Of a DNA stretch of 64,000 nt, positions 15,537 through 23,800 are shown piece by piece. The translations under genes were made by a program, and so were the position numbers. This DNA is from Candidatus Gastranaerophilales bacterium (GTDB lineage Bacteria; Cyanobacteriota; Vampirovibrionia; Gastranaerophilales; Gastranaerophilaceae). The DNA is taken from contig CAJOJE010000007.1 in NCBI GenBank assembly GCA_905234865.1, positions 1 through 64,000 of the forward strand, given 5' to 3'. The notes under the pieces are model-generated. The model worked only from the letters and a program-made list of their open reading frames with translations. It did not search any database and was not told where the DNA came from. Numbering within the stretch: the first letter of the stretch is position 1; each line of letters opens with the position of its first letter.

Positions 15537-15865
15537 GCGTAAAAAATAACGATATATTTATGAGATTAATTGTGTTTTTTGATTTGCCTGTTATCAAAAA
15601 AGATGACAGAAGAATTGCTGCAAAATTCAGGAAAGAACTTTTAAACGAAGGGTTTATAATGATTCAATTTTCCGTATATTGCAGAGTATGCAGAGGGTAT
15701 GACATAGTTGAAAGAGAAATAAGGCGCATAAAAAACGTTTTACCCCCAAAAGGAAATATAAGAATTTTATCGGTAACGGAAAAACAATATGGAAATATGT
15801 TGTTTTTAACGGGCGAACCGAAAAATGACGAAATCATTGCCGCAAAACAACTTTTGTTGTTTTAA
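15533..15865 (+). CDS. cas2: Cas2
   Basis: This 110-aa partner of Cas1 in spacer acquisition has a ferredoxin-like fold with the first strand ending in the conserved Asp (MRLIVFFDLP, D17) and the typical FIMIQFSVYCRVC strand. ATG at 15533 overlaps the cas1 stop (ATGA). A start at Met10 is possible and would give the more usual length of ~101. It is the last gene before the array. Confidence 0.95.
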   Translation: MSVKNNDIFMRLIVFFDLPVIKKDDRRIAAKFRKELLNEGFIMIQFSVYCRVCRGYDIVEREIRRIKNVLPPKGNIRILSVTEKQYGNMLFLTGEPKNDEIIAAKQLLLF

Positions 15866-15950
15866 TTTTGCAGGATAAAATATGTTTAATAGGCAATTTG
15901 TCAATTTTTACCGCAATAACCGCATATAATTGTATTTTTGTTGATAAAAA

Positions 15951-15990
15951 ACCAAAACTCTTATGCTTTTATCGGGTTTTGAGTTTTGGT
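15951..15990 (-). terminator. Copy A of the array-terminating hairpin (leader module)
   Basis: ACCAAAACTC (15951-15960) and GAGTTTTGGT (15981-15990) form a perfect 10-bp stem directly abutting the lone repeat at 15991. On the minus strand, the crRNA direction, it is followed by a T run (plus A at 15946-15950), a terminator arrangement. The module is nearly identical to copy B at 16123-16162. Confidence 0.75.
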
Positions 15991-16027
15991 ATTATACAAT
16001 AAATCTACTCGATAAGGAAACTATAAC
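15991..16027 (-). CRISPR. Isolated CRISPR repeat of the 37-nt type
   Basis: This repeat, ending CGATAAGGAAACTATAAC, resembles the older 37-nt repeats at the far end of the array (16888, 16954) rather than the 36-nt repeats next to it. It has no second repeat at spacer distance; 135 bases separate it from the first array repeat. It looks like the former leader-end repeat, abandoned after duplication of the leader/terminator module. Confidence 0.8.
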
Positions 16028-16122
16028 TTGCCTATTGCATATTATTTAAAATATAATGCGGATTTTCTTAAAAATTTAGGTTAAAAACTGATGAAAATAA
16101 TCATTTTTTATGAATACAAAAA

Positions 16123-16162
16123 ACCAAAACTCTTATGCCTTTGTTGGGTTTTGAGTTTTGGT
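16123..16162 (-). terminator. Copy B of the array-terminating hairpin, abutting the active array end
   Basis: The same 10-bp stem as copy A (ACCAAAACTC/GAGTTTTGGT, 40 bases in total) with a slightly different loop. It touches the first repeat at 16163. On the minus strand it is followed by TTTTTTG, so it should end the crRNA precursor. The same sequence is at the cas-proximal end where new spacers are expected to be added. Confidence 0.78.
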
Positions 16163-17124
16163 ATTATACAATAAATTCTTCCGAAAGGAAACTATAACTC
16201 TTCAAATCGTGTCATTTTCCAAAAAGGTATTATACAATAAATTCTTCCGAAAGGAAACTATAACCTGAAGCACGTCAAAGAACTCAACCCGAATATTATA
16301 CAATAAATTCTTCCGAAAGGAAACTATAACCTTCGGCGACGATGAACCCGTTAATAACGCATTATACAATAAATTCTTCCGAAAGGAAACTATAACATAC
16401 ATGCGTTTTCACCTCGAGCCTTTTTTATTATACAATAAATTCTTCCGAAAGGAAACTATAACCCGTTTTTAATGCTTCGAGTTTATCCTCGATTATACAA
16501 TAAATTCTTCCGAAAGGAAACTATAACAGTATGGATAAAAGAACAGGTGCAATAATAATTATACAATAAATTCTTCCGAAAGGAAACTATAACATAGTTC
16601 TAAGGCACTTTTTTTAACTTTAAATTATACAATAAATTCTTCCGAAAGGAAACTATAACTCCTTACTAATTGTTATTACTAAGGAGTATATTATACAATA
16701 AATTCTTCCGAAAGGAAACTATAACAATGAAAGTTATGTTTTGTTATATACTATGATTATACAATAAATTCTTCCGAAAGGAAACTATAACATATTTCAC
16801 CTAATCTATAATTTTGCATTGATTATACAATAAATTCTTCCGAAAGGAAACTATAACAAGTTAGAATTTATCCCGACATTATATTATATTATACAATAAA
16901 TTCATGCGATAAGGAAACTATAACCAACTCACTACTTTTAATGCAGGCTACATATTATACAATAAATTCATGCGATAAGGAAACTATAACTATATAGAGA
17001 ATTAAACGGGTAACGCTCCGATTGTACAATAAATTCATGCGATGCGGAAAATATAACCTTGTTTTCGTAAATACTTCCAAACAAACCATTATGCAATAAA
17101 ATCACATGATAAAGAAACAGTGAT
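16163..17124 (-). CRISPR. CRISPR array: 15 repeats, 14 spacers
   Basis: Repeats start at 16163, 16229, 16295, 16361, 16427, 16492, 16558, 16624, 16690, 16756, 16822, 16888, 16954, 17021 and 17088. The first eleven are identical 36-mers (start ATTATACAATAAATTC, end GGAAACTATAAC). Those at 16888 and 16954 are 37-mers with CATGCGATAAGG in the middle; 17021 and 17088 are increasingly degenerate. Spacers are 30 nt (two are 29). crRNAs read on the minus strand, because the repeat then starts GTTATAG and pairs with the tracrRNA. In that sense every repeat ends in TATAAT, a -10 element. Spacer 16660-16689 contains its own inverted repeat. No spacer matches anything I can see in the window. Confidence 0.98.
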
Positions 17125-17238
17125 ATTTGAGTATTCGCACTTGTCTTTGTTCCGCCGGTTATAAGATAAACTATTTTAAAAATAATCTAAACGTATGTTA
17201 AAAAATTGCATTGTGCAGAATAAAATGGTCAAATAAAT

Positions 17239-17309
17239 AAAAAAGGCAAACGGTGGTTTTATGCCGCTTACCTTGGTCTGTGGTCCATACAGACAAATAA
17301 ATTTGGTAG
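17239..17309 (-). ncRNA. Candidate small RNA or structured 3' UTR
   Basis: On the minus strand TATAAT (17321-17316) would start a ~70-nt transcript. It contains hairpin GTCTGT/ACAGAC (17294-17276), then a strong stem GGTAAGCGG/CCGTTTGCC (17272-17245) followed by six T (17244-17239). The -35 is poor, so it may simply be the structured 3' end of the mRNA from 17368-17709. Nothing else is seen between the array and 17367. Confidence 0.4.
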
Positions 17310-17367
17310 TACTCCATTATATATTAAATAGAGTTATGGTCTTACTTTTTGTTAAAGCCCTTTTGAA

Positions 17368-17709
17368 TTAATCGTCCATATCATCGGGAGCTTTTTTAAA
17401 ATCGGGTTTCATTTTTCCATGGTTGCCTTTGATATCGTCTTTTTTGAAATCTTTCGGCGGATGTTTATGGTGATTTATATGATGACCTTTATGGTGGTAA
17501 AAGTTAATTTGTGCAGGAGGCGGAAAATCTCCCATGTGGCATTTTGGCGGTTTATGCAATAAAACAAACAAACTCATTGCCGCAAAAACGCCGATGAACG
17601 TTCCGAATGTAATGCATAAAAACTGTCTGAAGGGTTCGGAAATACACAAAGTACATTTTTTTTCTTCATTTTTTTCTTGATCTATGATTTCTTGATTTTC
17701 TTCCGACAT
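17368..17709 (-). CDS. Small single-pass membrane protein with His-rich tail
   Basis: This 113-aa protein has a charged cytosolic N-terminus with a CTLC motif, one membrane helix (FLCITFGTFIGVFAAMSLFV) and a C-terminal tail rich in His, Lys and Pro (HHKGHHINHHKHPP). The His pattern suggests metal binding (zinc, nickel or copper), but that is inferred from composition only. AGGAG sits 8 bases before the ATG. It is monocistronic. I do not recognise a family. Confidence 0.65.
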   Translation of the reverse strand: MSEENQEIIDQEKNEEKKCTLCISEPFRQFLCITFGTFIGVFAAMSLFVLLHKPPKCHMGDFPPPAQINFYHHKGHHINHHKHPPKDFKKDDIKGNHGKMKPDFKKAPDDMDD

Positions 17710-17791
17710 AATAAATCTCCTATTCGTTGGTTGCGATAGTGTTTACATTTATATTAACGATTTAGAAAAAAAAATGTTCATTTTTTTCTAA

Positions 17792-17821
17792 AAAAAATAG
17801 CGTATTTTATAAAACGCTACT
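17792..17821 (-). terminator. Terminator overlapping the stop of the HNH-like gene
   Basis: On the minus strand TAGCGT pairs with ACGCTA (17821-17816 with 17805-17800), followed by a run of T (17799-17792). The TAG stop codon (17819-17817) lies inside the stem. Confidence 0.85.
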
Positions 17822-18863
17822 TTTTATATTTATCAAACCTGTGTTCATATTCTTCAACCGCCTGCGCGGCATCTTCTTTGGAGTATTTATATGCGGCAAG
17901 ACTTATTAAAATTCTTCCTTCCGATTCTTTTAAAAGTTTTTCTTTAATTTTGTACGGGTACGTTTCATTGCCTTTTAAATTGCCGTTGTGGATTTCATTT
18001 ATGATGTCATCTATATAAAGCTGCATGTATTTCGGAATTTTCGGAAATCTTTTAATATATTCAACAAGAGGCATATTTTCTCTATATCTGTTGCCGCTTG
18101 CGGATGTTAAAATAAAATTGCCTATTGTGTTTAATCCGCCCATGGAAGCAGGGGTAATGTGTTCAATAGAGCCTGTTGATGCTATAAAAATTCTTCTTAC
18201 GATTTCCGTTTGATTTCTTTTTGAATATTTAACGACAAAAGCATTCCTGCTGCTTTCCGATGTCGGAAGAAAAAGCGCTTTATTTTTAATGTTATTAAAA
18301 ATTTCCATTTCGTTTCTTTTGGGGATTATTTCTTCCAAAGAACTTAAAAAAGTTTTTCTTTTAAAAATATCGTGTTTTTTGTCGCTTATAATAAGCATTC
18401 TGCACTTTGTGGTTTTTTCTCTTAATTTTAAGGCTGTTTCATTTGAGAGTTTTCTTGATAATCTGTCTACTTCATCCAATACTTCAAATTCTTCAAGTTT
18501 TAATTTTGTAAGGCAATTATCTCTTATCATGGCTAAACAGTTTTGAAGATTATCATACGGGTTTAATGAGGCAAATTCTTTAAAAATGGAAAACATGGCT
18601 TTTTCCGTTTTTAACATGTTGGAATAATATTTTGATAATAAAATAATTGAATCTTCCGCCGTTTCACATTTTTTAAGCGCTTTTTCAAAACTCCTTAAAG
18701 CGCTGCTCGGGATAATTTTAATTCCTCTGTAAGGACAAGTTATGTCTTTTAATTTCCTTAAAGGCTTTCCTGCGGAAGTTGTGCCTTCGTATGGAATATC
18801 GTAATAATATTTAAGATAACTTTCAGGGGTAAATCTTTTTAAATCTCCCTTTTTATTCAGCAT
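17817..18863 (-). CDS. HNH-nuclease-like protein, 348 aa
   Basis: Residues 233-265 read like an HNH core (IEHITPASMGGLNTIGNF): E234-H235, G242-G243, N249, then N258 and N263. Near the N-terminus, CPYRG (C43) resembles the first half of the zinc pair of HNH proteins, but the second Cys is absent and no obvious second CxxC is seen. About 190 mostly helical residues separate the two motifs. No signal peptide or membrane segment is present. An endonuclease is plausible; an inactive or repurposed HNH fold is the alternative. It is downstream of a small membrane-protein gene on the same strand but not tightly linked. Confidence 0.55.
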   Translation of the reverse strand: MLNKKGDLKRFTPESYLKYYYDIPYEGTTSAGKPLRKLKDITCPYRGIKIIPSSALRSFEKALKKCETAEDSIILLSKYYSNMLKTEKAMFSIFKEFASLNPYDNLQNCLAMIRDNCLTKLKLEEFEVLDEVDRLSRKLSNETALKLREKTTKCRMLIISDKKHDIFKRKTFLSSLEEIIPKRNEMEIFNNIKNKALFLPTSESSRNAFVVKYSKRNQTEIVRRIFIASTGSIEHITPASMGGLNTIGNFILTSASGNRYRENMPLVEYIKRFPKIPKYMQLYIDDIINEIHNGNLKGNETYPYKIKEKLLKESEGRILISLAAYKYSKEDAAQAVEEYEHRFDKYKK

Positions 18864-18928
18864 TTCTTAAATCCGAATTTCTTTGTTATATCTTTATGAT
18901 AACAAATTGAGGGGAGGCTATCAACATG

Positions 18929-19423
18929 CTAAAAATATAATTTTGCAAGATAAATAATGCCCAAAGTAAGCAAAAAAGTAATTATCGGAGAATTTACGAT
19001 AAAATCCGCAGTTTTTAAAACTCTGCTTATTTGCTTATTGTTTGAAAGAAGAACAATAATTCCGCTTATTATTAATCCGAAAATAAAAAATATAAGAGTT
19101 CCTTCCAATATTTGGGCAATTGTCCATATAACAATTTCGGTTATTTGTTCCTTAAAGGAGATGTCTATTTGTTCTTTTAATAATGCCCAAGCGGATAGTG
19201 TTATAATAAGAGAAAAACCGCCGCAGGCTCCCGAGTATCGAAAAAGTTCTTTTACATACATTGTTTTTTTATTTTTCAACGTATATAAAATTGCCGTTAC
19301 TCCAAAACCTATAAGAAGCCCTATTTGGCTGAATTTGAACAAAAAAGCAATTATACCCGAAAGAACACCCATATATTCGGGCGTTGTCAGAATTTTGAAA
19401 TAAATTCCGTTTTCTCTGCTCAT
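18929..19423 (-). CDS. Integral membrane protein, four helices, 164 aa
   Basis: Hydrophobic segments lie at about 15-45 (GVLSGIIAFLFKFSQIGLLI), 64-84 (CGGFSLIITLSAWALL), 97-125 (WTIAQILEGTLIFFIFGLII) and 143-161 (ITFLLTLGIIYLAKL), with short polar loops. No family is recognised. It is the first gene of a minus-strand pair with the HNH-like gene 65 bases downstream, and divergent from the radical SAM gene. Confidence 0.65.
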   Translation of the reverse strand: MSRENGIYFKILTTPEYMGVLSGIIAFLFKFSQIGLLIGFGVTAILYTLKNKKTMYVKELFRYSGACGGFSLIITLSAWALLKEQIDISFKEQITEIVIWTIAQILEGTLIFFIFGLIISGIIVLLSNNKQISRVLKTADFIVNSPIITFLLTLGIIYLAKLYF

Positions 19424-19574
19424 ATTTTGAATTATACCATAACCATACGATAATAAATAAACATATCCTGTAAGCTAGTTGAAATTTATTTAGCAATTAG
19501 CCTTTCTGTGCAATTTCCTTAATTTGCTCCAAACATTAAGATTTATTTGTTGGTTAAATAACGGAGGGAATAAA

Positions 19575-20453
19575 GTGCAAAATGTTACGGAAAAGTTGAG
19601 AGTTAATTTTATGCAGGCGCCTATGGTTGAAGTAAGCGAGCTTTCTAATTTGTTTTTTGAATTAACGAATAAAAACTGTAATTTAAAATGTACTCACTGT
19701 TACATTAAAAAAAATCCTTACAAAAAAGAAAAGGATTTTTTGCCGATAGAGAGAATAAAACAAACTCTTATTAAAGCAAGAAGCGATAAATTAAAGTCGG
19801 TATACCTGACGGGCGGAGAACCAATGACGCATCCTGATTTTAATTCAATATTAAGAATGTGTTTAAAAGTAACGAATACGACAATTTTAACAAACGGAAC
19901 TTTTATAAACGATAAAAAGGCAAGGTTTTTAAGAAAAATAGACGATGAGTCCGATTATGAAACGATTTTCAGAATAAGTTTCGAGCATTATAACGAACAG
20001 AAAAACGATTTAATAAGAGGACGAGGGAGTTTCAGAAAAAGTCTTTTTGCGGTTCAAAATCTTTATAAATACGGTTTTAATCCGATAATTACAACGACAA
20101 CCTATTATAAAGAACCGAGAGAAAAGATGTTTGAAGGTTTTAGAGAAGTAACGAAAAAATTCGGTTTTGATATCGGACAAATTAATTTAAAAATTATCCC
20201 CTATTTTTCAGAAAATAAATTTGATTTTAAACAAGTAGAAGAAAGAAACTTTAATCCTGATAATCTTGATTGCAAAAATTCCAAAATCGTGAGCATGAAA
20301 GGAGTTTTTTCATGTCCTGCATTGTGTAACGATTTTAGGGCAAGAATGGGCTATACGATTGAAAATTGTTCGGACAAGATTTATCTTGATACCGAAAAAT
20401 GTTACGTTTGTACGCACCACAATACAAAAGCCTTTGCAAACGATTGGATGTAG
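19575..20453 (+). CDS. Radical SAM protein
   Basis: The chosen start is GTG 19575, because GGAGG lies at 19563-19567; an upstream TTG in frame lacks a site. The 292-aa product has the radical SAM cluster C35-x3-C39-x2-C42 (CNLKCTHCY), the GGEP motif (YLTGGEPMTHPDF) and TILTNGTF. The C-terminal region holds extra cysteines (CPALC, then CYVCTHH), suggesting an auxiliary iron-sulfur cluster as in SPASM/Twitch-type enzymes. The substrate is unknown; no peptide precursor gene is visible nearby. Confidence 0.85.
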   Translation: MQNVTEKLRVNFMQAPMVEVSELSNLFFELTNKNCNLKCTHCYIKKNPYKKEKDFLPIERIKQTLIKARSDKLKSVYLTGGEPMTHPDFNSILRMCLKVTNTTILTNGTFINDKKARFLRKIDDESDYETIFRISFEHYNEQKNDLIRGRGSFRKSLFAVQNLYKYGFNPIITTTTYYKEPREKMFEGFREVTKKFGFDIGQINLKIIPYFSENKFDFKQVEERNFNPDNLDCKNSKIVSMKGVFSCPALCNDFRARMGYTIENCSDKIYLDTEKCYVCTHHNTKAFANDWM

Positions 20454-20495
20454 TTTTTATTTTAAAAACTTCCCCTTAAATGTAATCCCCTGTTT

Positions 20496-21083
20496 TTAAA
20501 GAGTTTTAGTGTAAAATCTTATGTTCAAATTGGCAATCAAAACGCTTTGGTCACGTTTCCAAGACACGATTTCTATTTTAGCAATGTTGACCAAATAATT
20601 TTGGGCAAGAACATTTTTCATAAAAGCTTGTACTTGTGAATAATTCCCGACGACGGTCATTTGAAGTTCGCATACGTTGTGCCCTTGCATGCCTGCTTTG
20701 AAAACAGGGTCATTTTCGGGAGTATAATTATATCCGACAGATCTTATTCTTATTCCGGATACTTTTGCAAGAGAAATAACGTTATCGAATAACGGTGCAA
20801 AAGAAGCGTCCGTTCCGAAATTATTACCTTTTAACTCAAGAATTTTCTTTGCGGGCGGGTTATTCAAGCGGTCGGCTTCTTTTTGCGCAACCTGTTCTTT
20901 AAGGGAAGCAACTTCTTTCTTTAATTGGTTGAGTTTTGAACTTTGTTTGTTGTATGAACCCATGGCATCAAAACATCCCGTTACGAGAAACAACACCAAA
21001 CCGACGCACAATACTGCGGATAAACCCGCTATACCTATATAAATCGCTTGATCTTTTATTAAATCTTTGAAATTTATTTGCAT
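20496..21083 (-). CDS. pilO: PilO-like type IV pilus alignment protein
   Basis: The 195-aa protein has a short cytosolic N-terminus, one membrane helix (AIYIGIAGLSAVLCVGLVLF), a coiled coil (SKLNQLKKEVASLKEQVAQKE) and a C-terminal ferredoxin-like periplasmic domain (MTVVGNYSQVQAFMKNVL). This is the PilO layout. It starts 2 bases after the pilM-pilN fusion, so the two form an operon that builds the inner-membrane alignment complex. Confidence 0.8.
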   Translation of the reverse strand: MQINFKDLIKDQAIYIGIAGLSAVLCVGLVLFLVTGCFDAMGSYNKQSSKLNQLKKEVASLKEQVAQKEADRLNNPPAKKILELKGNNFGTDASFAPLFDNVISLAKVSGIRIRSVGYNYTPENDPVFKAGMQGHNVCELQMTVVGNYSQVQAFMKNVLAQNYLVNIAKIEIVSWKRDQSVLIANLNIRFYTKTL

Positions 21084-21085
21084 TA

Positions 21086-22903
21086 TTATTTTATTTCCTT
21101 GAGATTAACTTCTACATCTTCTACCTGAGGAACGCTCGTTCCGGAACTGCCTCTCGGGGGTGCGGATGACGGTCCTTGCGGTGAGGGCGAGGATGACGGT
21201 CCTTGCAGTGAGGGCGAGGATGAATTGACGGGTGCGGCAGGTGCGTTATTTACTTTATCGCCTCCCGTTTGACCGCCGTTTTCGCCTTCAACTTTGTTGC
21301 CGTCTTTATCGAAAGACTTTTGATAAGTCATGTTTGAAATTTCAAACGTAAACAATCTTATTTGTTCGTCCATATCAACGGTAAGCGTGTCCAAAACGCT
21401 TGTATCGCCGTTATTACCCGCACCTTCTTCTTCGTCTTTAAATACTTCCAGCTTATTTAATTTAATATTTCCTTGAGGAGCAAGATTTCTTAAACTTCTG
21501 TAATAAGCGTAAATATCGTTTATATCGGTAGCATATCCTTCAATTCCGACATTTCTTCCGTCCTCGTTTATGTAATATGTCAGCCATAAATCTTTCGGAA
21601 TGTCGGATGAGAGCGAATCATAATAATTCATCGCAAGTTTATTGTCTGCGATTATTTGTTTTATGACATCGTCTATGCCGTTTTCAAGTTTGGATTTTAA
21701 TTCCGTAATTTCAGTATCAAGTTTTTTCACGTTTGCCGATATCGGACTTTTCTGACTTTCAAAATATGATTTCATTCCAAAAGCCGCACCGCCCAAAAGT
21801 ATAAGCAAAAAGAGGAAAATTCCCGTTGCCGTTATACAAAATCTCCTTACAAATACCGAAGTTATATCCAATGTGCCTGCGCCGAAAGGAATTGTACCGT
21901 ATTCAATTACACCGTCATAACTTATATCGCTTATATAATTAAGCGTTGCCATTTTTGCAAATTTAGGAACACAAGCGCCCAAAACCGCCATTGTCATACT
22001 TTGTGCAAGCATGGGGTCAACTGCTTGAGAAATCGGCATTATGACCTTTTTACCGTTTACGTTTGAATCGACGGCAATTATTTCATCACCCGTAAACATA
22101 TAACGTTTTAATTGTTCGGCGGAAACGTTATCCGTTAAAGATACAATAATAAGTTTTTTGAACGGAAATTTAGGCATTTTGGCTTTAACGGCACTTGCCA
22201 GAGCTCCGTAAATTTCATCCCCTTCGTAAGACATAATTGCAAAGGGAACTTCTTCGTATCCTAAAATTCTGTTTCCCGACATTTGCGTTATAGCGTAGCC
22301 GTTCGGGTTTATTAACAATATGTTCCAGTTTTCTTCGGTATTAATAAGCTCGTCGACAAACCCCGTAAGAGCGATACCTCTTGGAATTGCGGTAGTAGAA
22401 GTTTCTATACCGACAATGTTTGCCCCGATATCCATTATTGCATCTTGAATTGAATCAACGACACGTCTTTGGAAAGAAGAATGAGCGATATATTTTTCCG
22501 GAGTGTTTTTTCTTGCGTTAATATCCGTCCAGTTAGCAATCGGGTCTTCTTGTTTAAAAATGTACGATTCAGACGCATCCTGTAAAATCATGGATTCAAT
22601 TTCATCATCCATAACGGTCGGGTCTTGAATACTTCTAAAGCCAAAATGAACGTTTGGTAAAACCATGTATATATCGGCAGCTTCTTTTGATATGCCGATA
22701 TCTTGCAATAATTCGGACACCACGTTTCTGTACATGCCCATATCTTGAATTTCTTTTGAAGCTATATTATATTCAAGCGGTCGTCTTGAGTATTTTTCTA
22801 TCTGCCCCGTTGTTTTATCGTAAACGCATGCTTCCAAACCTAAATTTGCGGTTACGGTCATGCCTATTATTTGCCTGTTATCTGCTCCACTTATACCAAA
22901 CAT
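21086..22903 (-). CDS. PilM-PilN fusion protein with Pro/Ser-rich tail
   Basis: Residues 1-~340 match PilM, an actin-like cytosolic ATPase-fold protein (SIQDAIMDIGANIVGIETST, GAGTLDI). A single membrane helix follows at ~353-378 (ITATGIFLFLLILLGGAAFG). Then a coiled coil and PilN-like periplasmic domain (NVGIEGYATDINDIYAYYRS) and a low-complexity Pro/Ser tail ending at residue 605. In most bacteria PilM and PilN are separate proteins whose contact is through the PilN N-terminus; here they are covalently joined. The gene is followed by pilO after 2 bases. Confidence 0.8.
   Translation of the reverse strand: MFGISGADNRQIIGMTVTANLGLEACVYDKTTGQIEKYSRRPLEYNIASKEIQDMGMYRNVVSELLQDIGISKEAADIYMVLPNVHFGFRSIQDPTVMDDEIESMILQDASESYIFKQEDPIANWTDINARKNTPEKYIAHSSFQRRVVDSIQDAIMDIGANIVGIETSTTAIPRGIALTGFVDELINTEENWNILLINPNGYAITQMSGNRILGYEEVPFAIMSYEGDEIYGALASAVKAKMPKFPFKKLIIVSLTDNVSAEQLKRYMFTGDEIIAVDSNVNGKKVIMPISQAVDPMLAQSMTMAVLGACVPKFAKMATLNYISDISYDGVIEYGTIPFGAGTLDITSVFVRRFCITATGIFLFLLILLGGAAFGMKSYFESQKSPISANVKKLDTEITELKSKLENGIDDVIKQIIADNKLAMNYYDSLSSDIPKDLWLTYYINEDGRNVGIEGYATDINDIYAYYRSLRNLAPQGNIKLNKLEVFKDEEEGAGNNGDTSVLDTLTVDMDEQIRLFTFEISNMTYQKSFDKDGNKVEGENGGQTGGDKVNNAPAAPVNSSSPSLQGPSSSPSPQGPSSAPPRGSSGTSVPQVEDVEVNLKEIK
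21164..21217 (-). repeat. Two 27-bp tandem repeats in the Pro/Ser tail
   Basis: GGATGACGGTCCTTGC.GTGA occurs at 21164 and 21191 with a single base difference. The unit encodes a 9-residue stretch (SSPSxQGPS) on the minus strand, so the tail length can vary in frame. Confidence 0.85.
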
Positions 22904-23004
22904 AATTCTACCAATTATTTTGTTACTTTACTCATTAATAATAATACAATAAAATAATTGTATTAACTAAAAACTTAAAAAAACTATACATTAACGGAAA
23001 AATT

Positions 23005-23742
23005 ATGAACGATTATATCTATGGAAAAAATGCCGTATTAGAGGCGCTATCATCCGAAAACTCAAGAGTAAACAAGGTTTTTATTCAAAAAGGAATAGGA
23101 CTTGATACAAGATTAAAAAAGATAATTGAACTTTGTAAAGATTTGTCAATTATATTTAATTTTACTGATTTTAAGAAATATAAAGAAATTTTTGGAGATG
23201 AAGTTAATCTTCAAGGTGTTGTAGCAAGTGTTTCGCCCGTCCAATACAAAGATTTTGACGAATTTTTAGAGGAAAATCCCGACAGATACAGAAAAATCGT
23301 TATTTTGGATAATATAACGGACCCTCATAATTTCGGAGCAATCATAAGAACTCTTGCCGCAGCAGGATATGACGGTGTTATAATTCAAAATCACAGGAGT
23401 GTCAGCGTTAATGCCACCGTTGAAAAAATTTCCTCCGGTGCGGTTAATAAAGTTCCCGTTATAAAAGTTAACAGTATCGTAAGCTGTATTCAAAAATTAA
23501 AAAATAATAACTGGTGGATAATTGCAACAGATGCAGAAGGAGATAATAATTATCTTGATATTGATTATAAAAATATGAACTTTGCAATAGTTTTGGGTTC
23601 GGAAGGCGACGGAATTTCAAAGCCTGTGCTTAAACTTGCCGATTATAAAGTAAATTTACCGACGCAATTTGAATCGCTAAATGTTTCTTGTGCATGTGCC
23701 GTTATAGTATACGAAACGGTAAGACAAATAAGTTATACATAG
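23005..23742 (+). CDS. rlmB: SpoU-family 23S rRNA 2'-O-ribose methyltransferase
   Basis: This 245-aa protein has an N-terminal L30e-like substrate-binding domain ([22 protein letters not shown]). The trefoil-knot methyltransferase domain carries the three SpoU motifs: [26 protein letters not shown] and [13 protein letters not shown]. The layout matches RlmB/TrmH group 3 (23S rRNA G2251), though other rRNA or tRNA sites are possible. It lies upstream of the sigma factor with a 58-base gap. Confidence 0.9.
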   Translation: MNDYIYGKNAVLEALSSENSRVNKVFIQKGIGLDTRLKKIIELCKDLSIIFNFTDFKKYKEIFGDEVNLQGVVASVSPVQYKDFDEFLEENPDRYRKIVILDNITDPHNFGAIIRTLAAAGYDGVIIQNHRSVSVNATVEKISSGAVNKVPVIKVNSIVSCIQKLKNNNWWIIATDAEGDNNYLDIDYKNMNFAIVLGSEGDGISKPVLKLADYKVNLPTQFESLNVSCACAVIVYETVRQISYT

Positions 23743-23800
23743 TATTTTCAATATCAAAAGGTTTAATTATAATATTTTTAAAGTTGCAGGAGCAAAAAAA

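Noticed and set aside
16202-16402. Minus-strand reading frame of 66 codons with repeated VSFRKNLLYN
   Set aside because: It is a translation through CRISPR repeats and spacers (66-bp period), not a gene.
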